A DNA stretch of 7,408 bases from Saprospiraceae bacterium (GTDB lineage Bacteria > Bacteroidota > Bacteroidia > Chitinophagales > Saprospiraceae), in assembly GCA_027031185.1 (NCBI GenBank), contig JALVEF010000467.1, forward strand, positions 1 through 7,408, written 5' to 3'. A model generated the notes under the pieces. That model saw nothing but the letters and a program-made list of their open reading frames with translations, made no database searches and was not told where the DNA came from. The translations under genes were made by a program, and so were the position numbers. Numbering within the stretch: position 1 is the stretch's first letter; every line of letters begins with the position of its first letter. Of this stretch, positions 1 through 5,801 are shown piece after piece.

Positions 1-212
1 AGATTGAGGAAGTGCTCAACAGTCACGGGGTGACCACTTTTGCCCAGTTGGCTGCTACGGAGCCGGAGACGATCAAAGCCTGGCTCACCGAGGCCGGCAG
101 TCAGTTTGCCACCCATGATCCCGGCACCTGGCCCAAGCAAGCCGAGTTGGCTGCCGCCGGCAAATGGGATGAACTCAAGGCCTGGCAAGATGAGCTGCAG
201 GGCGGGAAATAG
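1..212 (+). CDS. C-terminal end of a ribosomal protein with helix-hairpin-helix extension (probably L17; partial)
   Basis: The frame is open from the left edge (first full codon at 3) to TAG at 210-212 and gives the last 69 residues. They read IEEVLNSHGVTTFAQLA, then a helical stretch, then HDPGTWPKQAELAAAGKWDE and an end in GGK. This is the second half of a helix-hairpin-helix domain plus the conserved HDPxTWPKQ..LAAxGKWDEL tail. In Bacteroidota this tail is found as a C-terminal extension of ribosomal proteins, as far as I recall L21 and in some lineages L17. The rplQ-to-eno neighbourhood common in the phylum favours L17, but the ribosomal core lies outside the window, so the host protein is inferred. 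A GTG at 12 could be read as a start, but the domain clearly continues upstream of it. The gene is closed by the terminator at 234-267, so it ends the upstream operon. Confidence 0.75.
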   Translation, partial: IEEVLNSHGVTTFAQLAATEPETIKAWLTEAGSQFATHDPGTWPKQAELAAAGKWDELKAWQDELQGGK

Positions 213-233
213 GCCCCAATTTCAAAGAAAATT

Positions 234-267
234 AAAGCGATTTTGCCAGAGCAAAATCGCTTTTTTT
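234..267 (+). terminator. Strong Rho-independent terminator
   Basis: A perfect 13-bp stem (AAAGCGATTTTGC at 234-246 with GCAAAATCGCTTT at 251-263) encloses a CAGA loop. A run of seven T (261-267) overlaps the base of the right arm. It lies 21 nt after the stop of the first gene and ends that operon. The left arm starts with AAA and the upstream flank is A/T-rich, so weak reverse activity is possible, but no gene reads into it from the right. Confidence 0.93.
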
Positions 268-289
268 ATCCCCATTCCTCCTATCTTTG
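261..289 (+). promoter_or_regulatory. Candidate promoter for eno (good -7 box, weak -33)
   Basis: TATCTTTG at 282-289 matches the Bacteroidota primary-sigma -7 consensus TAnnTTTG exactly and lies 39 nt before the eno start. The -33 element should be TTTG. Here only the T-run of the preceding terminator (TTTT, 261-264, spacer 17) is available, so the match upstream is poor. The position just behind a terminator and just before a highly expressed gene supports the call. Confidence 0.5.
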
Positions 290-328
290 CCCGGGTGATC
301 CCCGCCTCTAACCAGCTAATTGAAACCC

Positions 329-1615
329 ATGAGTGCCATTCTCGATGTTTTCGCCCGTGAAATCCTGGATTCCAGGGGCAATCCCACGGTAGAAGTGGAA
401 GTGCTCACCGAAGAAGGATGGATCGGCCGGGCGGCCGTCCCATCTGGCGCATCTACCGGCGTGCACGAAGCTGTCGAGCTTCGTGACGGCGATAAGGACC
501 GGTACAACGGAAAGGGCGTCCGCAAAGCTTGCCTCAACGTCAATGAAATCATCGCCGACGAGCTGATCGGCATGGAAGTATCTGCTCAGCGCCAAATTGA
601 CAACTTTCTCATCGAATTGGACGGTACGCCCAACAAGCGCCGCCTTGGTGCCAATGCGATCCTCGGCGTTTCTATGGCTGTGGCCCGTGCCGCTGCTCTC
701 GAAAATGGCGATCCGCTTTATCGCTATCTCGGTGGAGCCAACGCCAATGTCTTGCCCGTCCCCATGATGAACATTCTCAATGGTGGCTCTCATGCCGACA
801 ACAATATTGATTTCCAGGAATTTATGGTCATGCCGATCGGGGCGGACAGTTTTTCCGAGGCCTTGCGCATGGGAGTGGAGGTCTTCCACAGCCTCAAAAA
901 GGTCCTCCAAAAAAAGAAATACTCCACCAACGTGGGGGACGAAGGCGGCTTTGCCCCTGAAATGAAATCCAACACGGAGGCCATCGAGACCGTCATCAAG
1001 GCCATTGAAGCGGCCGGATACCGGCCGGGTGAAGATGTCTTCATTGCATTGGATCCCGCATCGTCCGAATACTATCTGCCGGAGGAAAATGTCTATCACC
1101 TCAAAAAGTCTTCCGGCAAAAAACTCTCACCGGAGGAAATGGTAGAGTTTTGGGCGGACTGGGTCAGCAAGTACCCCATATTCTCCATCGAAGACGGGTT
1201 GGCCGAGGACGATTGGAAGGGCTGGAAGCTCATGACGCGCAAGCTGGGCAAGAAAATCCAATTGGTCGGTGATGATCTTTTTGTTACAAACGTCAGCCGG
1301 TTGCGCGAGGGCATCAAAAAATCCGTCGCCAACTCGATCCTGATCAAGCTGAATCAGATAGGTACACTGTCTGAGACCTTTGATGCGGTCAATCTGGCCG
1401 CCCGGCACCGATATACCTCCGTCATCAGCCATCGTTCTGGCGAGACCGAGGACAGCTTTATTGCCGACTTGGCGGTCGGCCTGAATACGGGACAGATCAA
1501 GACGGGATCTGCTTCGCGATCTGACCGGATCGCCAAGTACAATCAACTGCTGCGCATCGAAGACGAACTGGGCGACGGGGCTGTCTTCTACGGAAAAGAA
1601 CTGCTCAAAAAATGA
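329..1615 (+). CDS. eno: Enolase (phosphopyruvate hydratase)
   Basis: Converts 2-phosphoglycerate to phosphoenolpyruvate in glycolysis; a cytosolic Mg-dependent enzyme. The product is 428 residues, the normal length for bacterial enolase. It begins MSAILDVFAREILDSRGNPT, the family N-terminus. An in-frame TTG nine bases earlier (320) would add only MKP before it and is not the likely start. Visible signatures are the mobile loop SGASTG (39-44), SHADNN and QEFM (154-166), catalytic Glu205 in GDEGGF, metal ligands Asp242 (ALDPASSE), Glu288 (SIEDG) and Asp315/316 (GDDLFVT), catalytic Lys340 in LIKLNQIGT, and SHRSGETED (367-375). All key residues are present. Codons lean to C-ending forms (Val mostly GTC), as expected for a highly expressed gene. 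No Shine-Dalgarno sequence is seen. The next gene is the DivIC-like gene 63 nt downstream. Confidence 0.98.
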   Translation: MSAILDVFAREILDSRGNPTVEVEVLTEEGWIGRAAVPSGASTGVHEAVELRDGDKDRYNGKGVRKACLNVNEIIADELIGMEVSAQRQIDNFLIELDGTPNKRRLGANAILGVSMAVARAAALENGDPLYRYLGGANANVLPVPMMNILNGGSHADNNIDFQEFMVMPIGADSFSEALRMGVEVFHSLKKVLQKKKYSTNVGDEGGFAPEMKSNTEAIETVIKAIEAAGYRPGEDVFIALDPASSEYYLPEENVYHLKKSSGKKLSPEEMVEFWADWVSKYPIFSIEDGLAEDDWKGWKLMTRKLGKKIQLVGDDLFVTNVSRLREGIKKSVANSILIKLNQIGTLSETFDAVNLAARHRYTSVISHRSGETEDSFIADLAVGLNTGQIKTGSASRSDRIAKYNQLLRIEDELGDGAVFYGKELLKK

Positions 1616-1656
1616 GTACCTGTTTAGGTACCAAGGACACCTAAATACTTAAAGTA
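1616..1656 (+). repeat. Overlapping inverted repeats in the eno-divIC gap
   Basis: Directly after the eno stop, GTACCT (1616-1621) pairs with AGGTAC (1626-1631) across a 4-nt loop. The alternative pairing TTTAGGT (1623-1629) with ACCTAAA (1639-1645) uses some of the same bases, so the two hairpins exclude one another. A small dyad TACTT-A-AAGTA follows at 1646-1656. No T-run follows any of these, so a classical terminator is not supported. They could be mRNA-processing or partial attenuation structures, or chance A/T-rich dyads. Confidence 0.4.
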
Positions 1657-1678
1657 AAGTAACTCTCAACTCTTTGCC

Positions 1679-1987
1679 ATGCCCTTCATCAATCCGTTTC
1701 AAAAGTATATTGACAAGATTCCCAAGCGGCTGCAAAACCGCTATGTTCTGGCCATTGTGCTCTTTTTCATCTTTTTTTTGGTGTTCTCCAAGTACAATAT
1801 TTACAACATTTACAAATTGAACAGGGAAGTAAAGCGATTGGAAAAGGAGAAGCGCTTTTACAGGTCGCATATTGACAAAATCAGGCGCGAAAAGGCTAAT
1901 TTTGACCACAACCTGGAAAAATTTGCCCGGGAAAAATACTTCGTCAAGCGTCCGGGCGAAGAGGTATTTGTCATCGAAACGCATTAA
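1679..1987 (+). CDS. DivIC/FtsB-like septum formation initiator
   Basis: A small bitopic membrane protein of 102 residues that in this family joins the FtsQ-FtsL-type divisome subcomplex and helps activate septal peptidoglycan synthesis. The sequence shows a short basic cytoplasmic N-terminus, one hydrophobic membrane span at about residues 22-38 (YVLAIVLFFIFFLVF), a charged coiled coil at about 44-82 (LNREVKRLEKEKRFYRSHI), and the family C-terminal motif FAREKYFVKRPGEEVFVIE (82-100). The start is ATG 1679, preceded by AACTCTTTGCC. Almost the same string precedes sucD. sucD begins 9 nt after the stop, so the two are probably co-transcribed, while eno lies 63 nt upstream. FtsB and DivIC names are used interchangeably for this family in Bacteroidota, so no single symbol is assigned. 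Confidence 0.88.
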   Translation: MPFINPFQKYIDKIPKRLQNRYVLAIVLFFIFFLVFSKYNIYNIYKLNREVKRLEKEKRFYRSHIDKIRREKANFDHNLEKFAREKYFVKRPGEEVFVIETH

Positions 1988-1996
1988 CACTTTGCC

Positions 1997-2878
1997 ATGT
2001 CTGTACTCGTAAATAAAGACTCACGCGTAATCGTTCAGGGAATTACCGGTAAAGAAGGCACTTTCCATGCCACTCAAATGATCGAATACGGCACCCATGT
2101 CGTGGGGGGAGTTACGCCCGGGAAAGGCGGGCAAACTCATTTGGACAGGCCTGTGTTCCACACGGTGGATGAGGCCGTCAAGCAGACGGGTGCCAATGTG
2201 TCCATCATTTTTGTGCCGCCGCGCTTTGCCGCCGAAGCCATCATGGAGGCCGCCGAAGCAGGTATTGGTGTCATTGTATGTATCACGGAGGGTATTCCCG
2301 TCCAGGATATGGTCCGCGCCAAGGAGTTTATCAAAGACTTTGATGTCACCTTGGTTGGGCCCAACTGTCCCGGCGTCATCACCCCGGGTGAGGCCAAAGT
2401 CGGTATCATGCCGGGCTTTATTCATCGCAAGGGGCACATAGGTATCGTGTCCCGTTCCGGCACGCTGACTTATGAGGCGGTTGATCAGGTGACCAAGGCC
2501 GGTTTGGGGCAGTCCACTTGTATTGGAATCGGCGGTGACCCGGTGTTGGGCCTTACCACCAAGCAAGCGGTCGAATTGCTCATGAATGACCCCGACACAG
2601 AGGGGATCATTATGATCGGTGAAATCGGCGGCGGCATGGAGGCCGAGGCGGCGCGTTATATCCGCGATCACGGAACCAAGCCGGTTGTGGGCTTTATTGC
2701 CGGTCAGACGGCTCCAAAGGGACGTAAAATGGGCCATGCCGGCGCGATTGTCGGCGGTAAAGACGACACAGCAGCTGCCAAAATGAAGATCATGGAAGAA
2801 TGTGGCGTACATGTCGTCAAGTCGCCCGCTAATATTGGTTCTCGTATGGCCGAGGTACTCCGGGCGCAACGGTCCTAG
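1997..2878 (+). CDS. sucD: Succinyl-CoA ligase (ADP/GDP-forming), alpha subunit
   Basis: Alpha subunit of succinyl-CoA synthetase, which interconverts succinyl-CoA and succinate with substrate-level phosphorylation in the TCA cycle; cytosolic. The product is 293 residues, the usual size. The N-terminal CoA-binding Rossmann domain shows VIVQGITGKEGTFH (11-24) and GGVTPGKGGQ (37-46). VGPNCPGVITPGE (120-132) lies at the domain junction. GIGGDP (177-182) and IGEIGGGMEAEAA (207-219) lie in the ligase domain. The phosphorylated active-site histidine is His247 in GRKMGHAGAIV. Everything needed is present. The beta subunit gene sucC is not in this window, so the two subunits are encoded apart, which is not rare in Bacteroidota. 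The gene follows the DivIC-like gene by 9 nt and probably shares its transcript. No terminator is evident in the 56 nt before the next gene. Confidence 0.97.
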   Translation: MSVLVNKDSRVIVQGITGKEGTFHATQMIEYGTHVVGGVTPGKGGQTHLDRPVFHTVDEAVKQTGANVSIIFVPPRFAAEAIMEAAEAGIGVIVCITEGIPVQDMVRAKEFIKDFDVTLVGPNCPGVITPGEAKVGIMPGFIHRKGHIGIVSRSGTLTYEAVDQVTKAGLGQSTCIGIGGDPVLGLTTKQAVELLMNDPDTEGIIMIGEIGGGMEAEAARYIRDHGTKPVVGFIAGQTAPKGRKMGHAGAIVGGKDDTAAAKMKIMEECGVHVVKSPANIGSRMAEVLRAQRS

Positions 2879-2934
2879 TCACCATTCCACGAAGAACATC
2901 CTGTCGGCGTACTGCAACTATCAATCTACCGGTC

Positions 2935-4116
2935 ATGAGAAGTTTCATTTTGTATAGCTGTTTTGGTACCCGTTGTTATTGTGCTAAAAACAGGAGTACC
3001 CGGACAGTTACCATTTTATCATCTCTTTTGTGCTTTTTGTTGGTCTCCGCCCGGGCCCAGCTACAGTTTACCGATCTCATCAATCTGGAGAATACACCAG
3101 TCAAAAGTCAGGACATTACCGGTACGTGCTGGTCCTACTCCACGGCCTCATTTATGGAGTCCGAGGCGTTGCGGCTCAACGAGCAGGTCTTCGACTTATC
3201 GGAGATGTTTGTCGTCCGTTACATTTATCTGGACAAAGCCCGCAATTATATTCTCCGGCAGGGGAAGGCCAATTTTTCGGAAGGAGGGCTGGCACATGAC
3301 TTTATGCGCGCGATGCATCATCATGGCATCGTTCCGCAGTCGGCATACGACGGGCGCCCGCTCCGCGAGACTCAATATGATCACCGGGAGCTGGCCGCCG
3401 TGCTTAAGCACTATCTCGATGGCGTGTTGGCGGCCCAAAAGCCCTCGCCGTATTGGCAACGGGGATTTGAGGCCATTCTGGATGCTTACCTGGGGCCTGT
3501 GCCGGAGCACTTTGAATACAAAGGGCGCCGTTATACGCCGGCTTCTTTTGCCAAGGCGGTGCGTTTTGATGCGCACCAATACATTGAGCTGACGTCTTTT
3601 ACACACCATCCCTTTAATACTTATTTTGTCCTGGAGATTCCGGACAATTTCTCCAACGGGCTCTACTACAATATTCCGCTGGACTTGCTGCAAAAGCAGG
3701 TGGACTATGCCCTCGAACATGGCTACACGGTCTCTTGGGACGGTGATGTCAGCGAGCCGGGCTTTGACTCCAAGCATGGCATCGCCGTGCTCACCGCCAC
3801 CAAGACGTCAAAGGAAGAAAATCTGGAGCCCCCCATTGATGAATTGCCTGCCGGTCAGGCCAAGCGGCAGGAATGGTTTGAAAACTGGACTACTACGGAC
3901 GACCATCTCATGCATATTACCGGCAAGGCACGGGACCAGAAGGGCAATTTGTACTATATCGTCAAAAACTCCTGGGGCACGCGCGCCGGTGTCCAGGGCT
4001 ATTATTATATGTCGGAACGCTACTTTTTAATGAAGACCATCGCTATCATGGTGCATCGAGATGCATTGTTGCCTGAGATCCACCCGGAGCCTTTTTTGCC
4101 CGTGGTGCTGGATTGA
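2935..4116 (+). CDS. Secreted C1-family cysteine peptidase (PepC/bleomycin-hydrolase-like)
   Basis: A papain-fold cysteine peptidase of 393 residues, related to the aminopeptidase C/bleomycin hydrolase group. Catalytic elements are in order: oxyanion Gln59 and nucleophile Cys65 in TPVKSQDITGTCWSYSTASF, then DLSEMFVVRY (87-96), VSWDGDVSEPGFD (266-278), probable catalytic His324 in TDDHLMHITGKA, and Asn345 in YIVKNSWG. A hydrophobic stretch (about 25-38) ending in SARA|Q (cleavage near 41/42) looks like a signal peptide, so the enzyme is probably periplasmic or exported. Substrates are unknown. ATG 2935 gives a long n-region with three cysteines before the hydrophobic core, unusual for this family. 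No other ATG lies between it and the core, so either the n-region is real or a non-ATG start is used. The end is convergent with the next gene, 25 nt away, with no clear terminator between. Confidence 0.88.
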   Translation: MRSFILYSCFGTRCYCAKNRSTRTVTILSSLLCFLLVSARAQLQFTDLINLENTPVKSQDITGTCWSYSTASFMESEALRLNEQVFDLSEMFVVRYIYLDKARNYILRQGKANFSEGGLAHDFMRAMHHHGIVPQSAYDGRPLRETQYDHRELAAVLKHYLDGVLAAQKPSPYWQRGFEAILDAYLGPVPEHFEYKGRRYTPASFAKAVRFDAHQYIELTSFTHHPFNTYFVLEIPDNFSNGLYYNIPLDLLQKQVDYALEHGYTVSWDGDVSEPGFDSKHGIAVLTATKTSKEENLEPPIDELPAGQAKRQEWFENWTTTDDHLMHITGKARDQKGNLYYIVKNSWGTRAGVQGYYYMSERYFLMKTIAIMVHRDALLPEIHPEPFLPVVLD

Positions 4117-4141
4117 TTTTGGCAGGCAAGGCCGTGTGCAA

Positions 4142-5164
4142 TCAAAACAACAACAAACTGAGTGTTAAGTATAGCGCCAGGAGTGTCACAAAACACAAGA
4201 AATCCAGCACGAGATAGATGACCCAGCGTATTGTTTTGTGGTGTGCGTCCGTATAGAAATTGCGCATGCTGAAAAAAGAATACAGGGGAATGCCCAATAG
4301 CAGTATGGGTGGCAACAAGGTGCCGGCGATGCCCGGCAACAAGTCACTTAAGAAAAACAGAGCCAGGATAGCAAAGAAGACTCCGTACATATACAGGACG
4401 TAGATCACGTGGATGATGTAGTAAGCGTGCTTTTTGTGGTAGAGGAGCCAAAGAATCAATGCTGCTATGGGCACATTGGCTACTACCAGCCAGATGATAT
4501 TGTGTCCCAGGAATCCGGGTAAATCCCGGTAAGTAGTGTTGAGTCGTTGCATGCGCCGGATGGCGAAGCGGTCCCTGCGGGAGTGTATTTGATATTTTCG
4601 TATGATAGAGTCGGGTGACAACTGCAGGTCGTTGTAGCTGATATATAGGGTGTCACCGGTGGCGGGGTACCGGGCCAGGCTATCCGGTACCAAGTGGATG
4701 TGGTGCCGGGCAAAGCCGAAAAAATTAATATCCAGCGCCAAATTTGCATTGGACTTGGCTCCTTTTGCCGTCGTGTCTGTACGGTTGGTATCCTCCGGCA
4801 AACTTTTGGTGATGATTTCCACCAAGCTCCGGTTATTATCTCTCTCTCTGGAGTCCATCGAGAAGTAGGGAAGAGAAGCGGTGGCCATAAGCAACCAGGT
4901 GATAAAGAAAAACCGCGGTGGTGCCAGATAGGATTTTCGTTTGCCTGCAATGTATTCTTTGGCGAGGCGTCCTGGGAAGATGGCGGTTCGCAAGGTCCTG
5001 AAAAAGATATTGTCCACATTGAACACCACGCTAAAAAACTCCCCCAGCAGTGCCCGGACCGAGAGCGGAGAGATTTCACGCTTTTGTCCGCAATGGGGGC
5101 AAAAGCGTCCCTGACCGGCATTGTGTCCGCAGTTGGGGCAAGTGTTTGGGTGTGTAATGGACAT
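4142..5164 (-). CDS. DUF3667-like zinc-ribbon membrane protein
   Basis: A 340-residue protein read on the minus strand from ATG (5162-5164) to TGA (4142-4144). The N-terminus holds a zinc ribbon, Cys9-x2-Cys12 and Cys22-x2-Cys25 (CPNCG, FCPHCGQK). Then comes the conserved block VFNVDNIFFRTLRTAIFPGR (47-66), EYIAGKRKSYLAPPRFFFI (70-88), typical of the DUF3667 family of Bacteroidota. Predicted membrane spans lie at about 84-101, 222-242, 248-273, 277-298 and 313-338. Between the first and second is a hydrophilic stretch of about 120 residues. The biochemical role is unknown. The zinc ribbon is probably cytoplasmic and could bind a partner, but that is inference. It stands alone, convergent with the peptidase gene, and its upstream side faces the repeat island. 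I found no convincing promoter for it. Confidence 0.85.
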   Translation of the reverse strand: MSITHPNTCPNCGHNAGQGRFCPHCGQKREISPLSVRALLGEFFSVVFNVDNIFFRTLRTAIFPGRLAKEYIAGKRKSYLAPPRFFFITWLLMATASLPYFSMDSRERDNNRSLVEIITKSLPEDTNRTDTTAKGAKSNANLALDINFFGFARHHIHLVPDSLARYPATGDTLYISYNDLQLSPDSIIRKYQIHSRRDRFAIRRMQRLNTTYRDLPGFLGHNIIWLVVANVPIAALILWLLYHKKHAYYIIHVIYVLYMYGVFFAILALFFLSDLLPGIAGTLLPPILLLGIPLYSFFSMRNFYTDAHHKTIRWVIYLVLDFLCFVTLLALYLTLSLLLF

Positions 5165-5277
5165 AGACAGGGCACGAATTTAATACAATCGTCTCTATTT
5201 TGGGAGTTTGGGGGATTTATACTCGTTACGATCGGGTTTGGGACAAGTCGTGGGAATGTCGCGGTTTGGCAAGTTTC

Positions 5278-5292
5278 GCTCCTACGGAGCTT
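5278..5292 (-). repeat. AGCTCCGTAGGAGC palindrome, copy 1 (inverted)
   Basis: GCTCC-TAC-GGAGC forms a 5-bp stem. Read on the minus strand the element is AAGCTCCGTAGGAGC, identical over 15 nt to plus-strand positions 5802-5816. The asymmetric GTA loop and flanking AA set the orientation, opposite to copies 2 and 3. Confidence 0.75.
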
Positions 5293-5386
5293 GCAATGTG
5301 GGTTGGGCTTTTGGCTGATTTGCCGAACCACTGCCTACAAGGATGTAAACCCACCTGGCTTTTGCCCTGGAACTTGGCCGGCTGAC

Positions 5387-5400
5387 GGGGCTAAAGCCCC
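5387..5400 (+). repeat. TAAA-loop palindrome, short copy
   Basis: GGGGC-TAAA-GCCCC, a perfect 5-bp GC stem with a TAAA loop. It has the same core GGCTAAAGCC and the same orientation as the two longer palindromes downstream, so it is likely a diverged member of one family. It is followed by T-rich sequence (5402-5418), which could give weak terminator behaviour on the plus strand, but no gene reads into it from the left. Confidence 0.7.
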
Positions 5401-5423
5401 TAATTTCTTTTTGCTTTTCGTTC

Positions 5424-5443
5424 CCGTCGGCTAAAGCCGACGG
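5424..5443 (+). repeat. TAAA-loop palindrome of repeat module 1
   Basis: CCGTCGGCTAAAGCCGACGG is a perfect 8-bp stem closed by a TAAA loop. One GTTCCC hexamer (5420-5425) precedes it and overlaps the stem by two bases. The last G is also the first base of the pentanucleotide array. Confidence 0.9.
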
Positions 5444-5517
5444 CAAAGCAAAGCAAAGCAATGCAATGCAATGCAATGCAATGCAAGACAAGACAAGGCA
5501 AGGCAATGTAATGCAAG
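5443..5517 (+). repeat. Pentanucleotide array 1 (15 units of RCAAN)
   Basis: Fifteen uninterrupted 5-bp units. In order: GCAAA x3, GCAAT x5, GCAAG, ACAAG x2, GCAAG, GCAAT, GTAAT, GCAAG. The last base and sometimes the first vary, and identical variants are clustered, the signature of slipped-strand expansion. It begins exactly at the end of the palindrome. Period 5 is not compatible with a conserved reading frame. Confidence 0.95.
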
Positions 5518-5551
5518 GCGATTAGATTCATAGGTTTGGATAATCTTTTCG

Positions 5552-5575
5552 GTTCCCGTTCCCGTTCCCGTTCCC
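5552..5575 (+). repeat. Hexanucleotide tract (GTTCCC)4
   Basis: Four perfect tandem GTTCCC units lead directly into the second TAAA-loop palindrome. The first module has only one such unit in the same place (5420-5425), so this tract differs in copy number between the two modules. Confidence 0.92.
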
Positions 5576-5593
5576 GTCGGCTAAAGCCGACGG
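5574..5593 (+). repeat. TAAA-loop palindrome of repeat module 2
   Basis: Second perfect copy of CCGTCGGCTAAAGCCGACGG, exactly 150 bp after the first and in the same orientation. Identity between the two modules extends without a mismatch over 58 bp (5419-5476 against 5569-5626). Confidence 0.9.
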
Positions 5594-5702
5594 CAAAGCA
5601 AAGCAAAGCAATGCAATGCAATGCAAGACAAGACAAGGCAATGCAAGGCAAGACAAGGCAAGGCAAGGCAAGGCAAGGCAAGGCATTGCAAAGCAAAGCA
5701 AG
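5593..5702 (+). repeat. Pentanucleotide array 2 (22 units of RCAAN)
   Basis: Twenty-two 5-bp units without phase shift. In order: GCAAA x3, GCAAT x3, GCAAG, ACAAG x2, GCAAT, GCAAG x2, ACAAG, GCAAG x5, GCATT, GCAAA x2, GCAAG. The first part repeats the order of array 1 with two fewer GCAAT units. The later part is longer and rich in GCAAG. It is followed by a T-rich tract (5704-5715). Confidence 0.95.
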
Positions 5703-5801
5703 GTTTTCTTTTTTACCTATTCATGCAACAAAGTTCGACATCCACGAAAATGCCTATTTTTCCCCTAAAAACAGGAGCAGCTAAACAGCTACAAGTTTAG
5801 T

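Noticed and set aside
308..1099. Long minus-strand open frame antisense to eno
   Set aside because: It is the shadow of a strongly biased coding sequence. The plus-strand protein is an unmistakable enolase with every catalytic residue.
2021..2869. Long minus-strand open frame antisense to sucD
   Set aside because: Shadow frame. The plus strand encodes a complete succinyl-CoA ligase alpha subunit, and the antisense translation has no recognisable domain.
4117..4141. Bidirectional terminator between the convergent peptidase and DUF3667-like genes
   Set aside because: The 25-nt gap has TGATTTTGG and ATCAAAAC nearby, but they are not complementary in the right order and no stem forms.
5175..5182. 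Minus-strand -7 box (TAAATTCG) for the DUF3667-like gene
   Set aside because: One mismatch to TAnnTTTG and no TTTG at the proper distance upstream, so it was not listed as a promoter.
5202..5254. G-quadruplex from the G-runs upstream of the DUF3667-like gene
   Set aside because: There are five G-runs, but any set of four includes the 19-nt loop or long loops, so a stable quadruplex is not well supported.
4694..5434. Plus-strand open frame opposite the DUF3667-like gene
   Set aside because: It overlaps the zinc-ribbon-coding region in antisense and runs on into the repeat island. The minus-strand protein has a clear family signature.
5443..5702. CRISPR array
   Set aside because: Units are 5 bp and contiguous, with no spacers of constant length and no cas genes in the window.
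5552..5702. Replication origin with iterons
   Set aside because: No DnaA-box-like TTATCCACA cluster, no Rep or DnaA gene nearby, and the unit is much shorter than iterons.
5282..5784. Open frames across the repeat arrays on both strands (periodic LPCLA/LHCIA-type and KAMQCNARQD-type peptides)
   Set aside because: A 5-bp period gives the same five-residue peptide repeat in all three frames of a strand, so long open frames appear automatically. There is no domain, no consistent start context, and the frames run into the palindromes.
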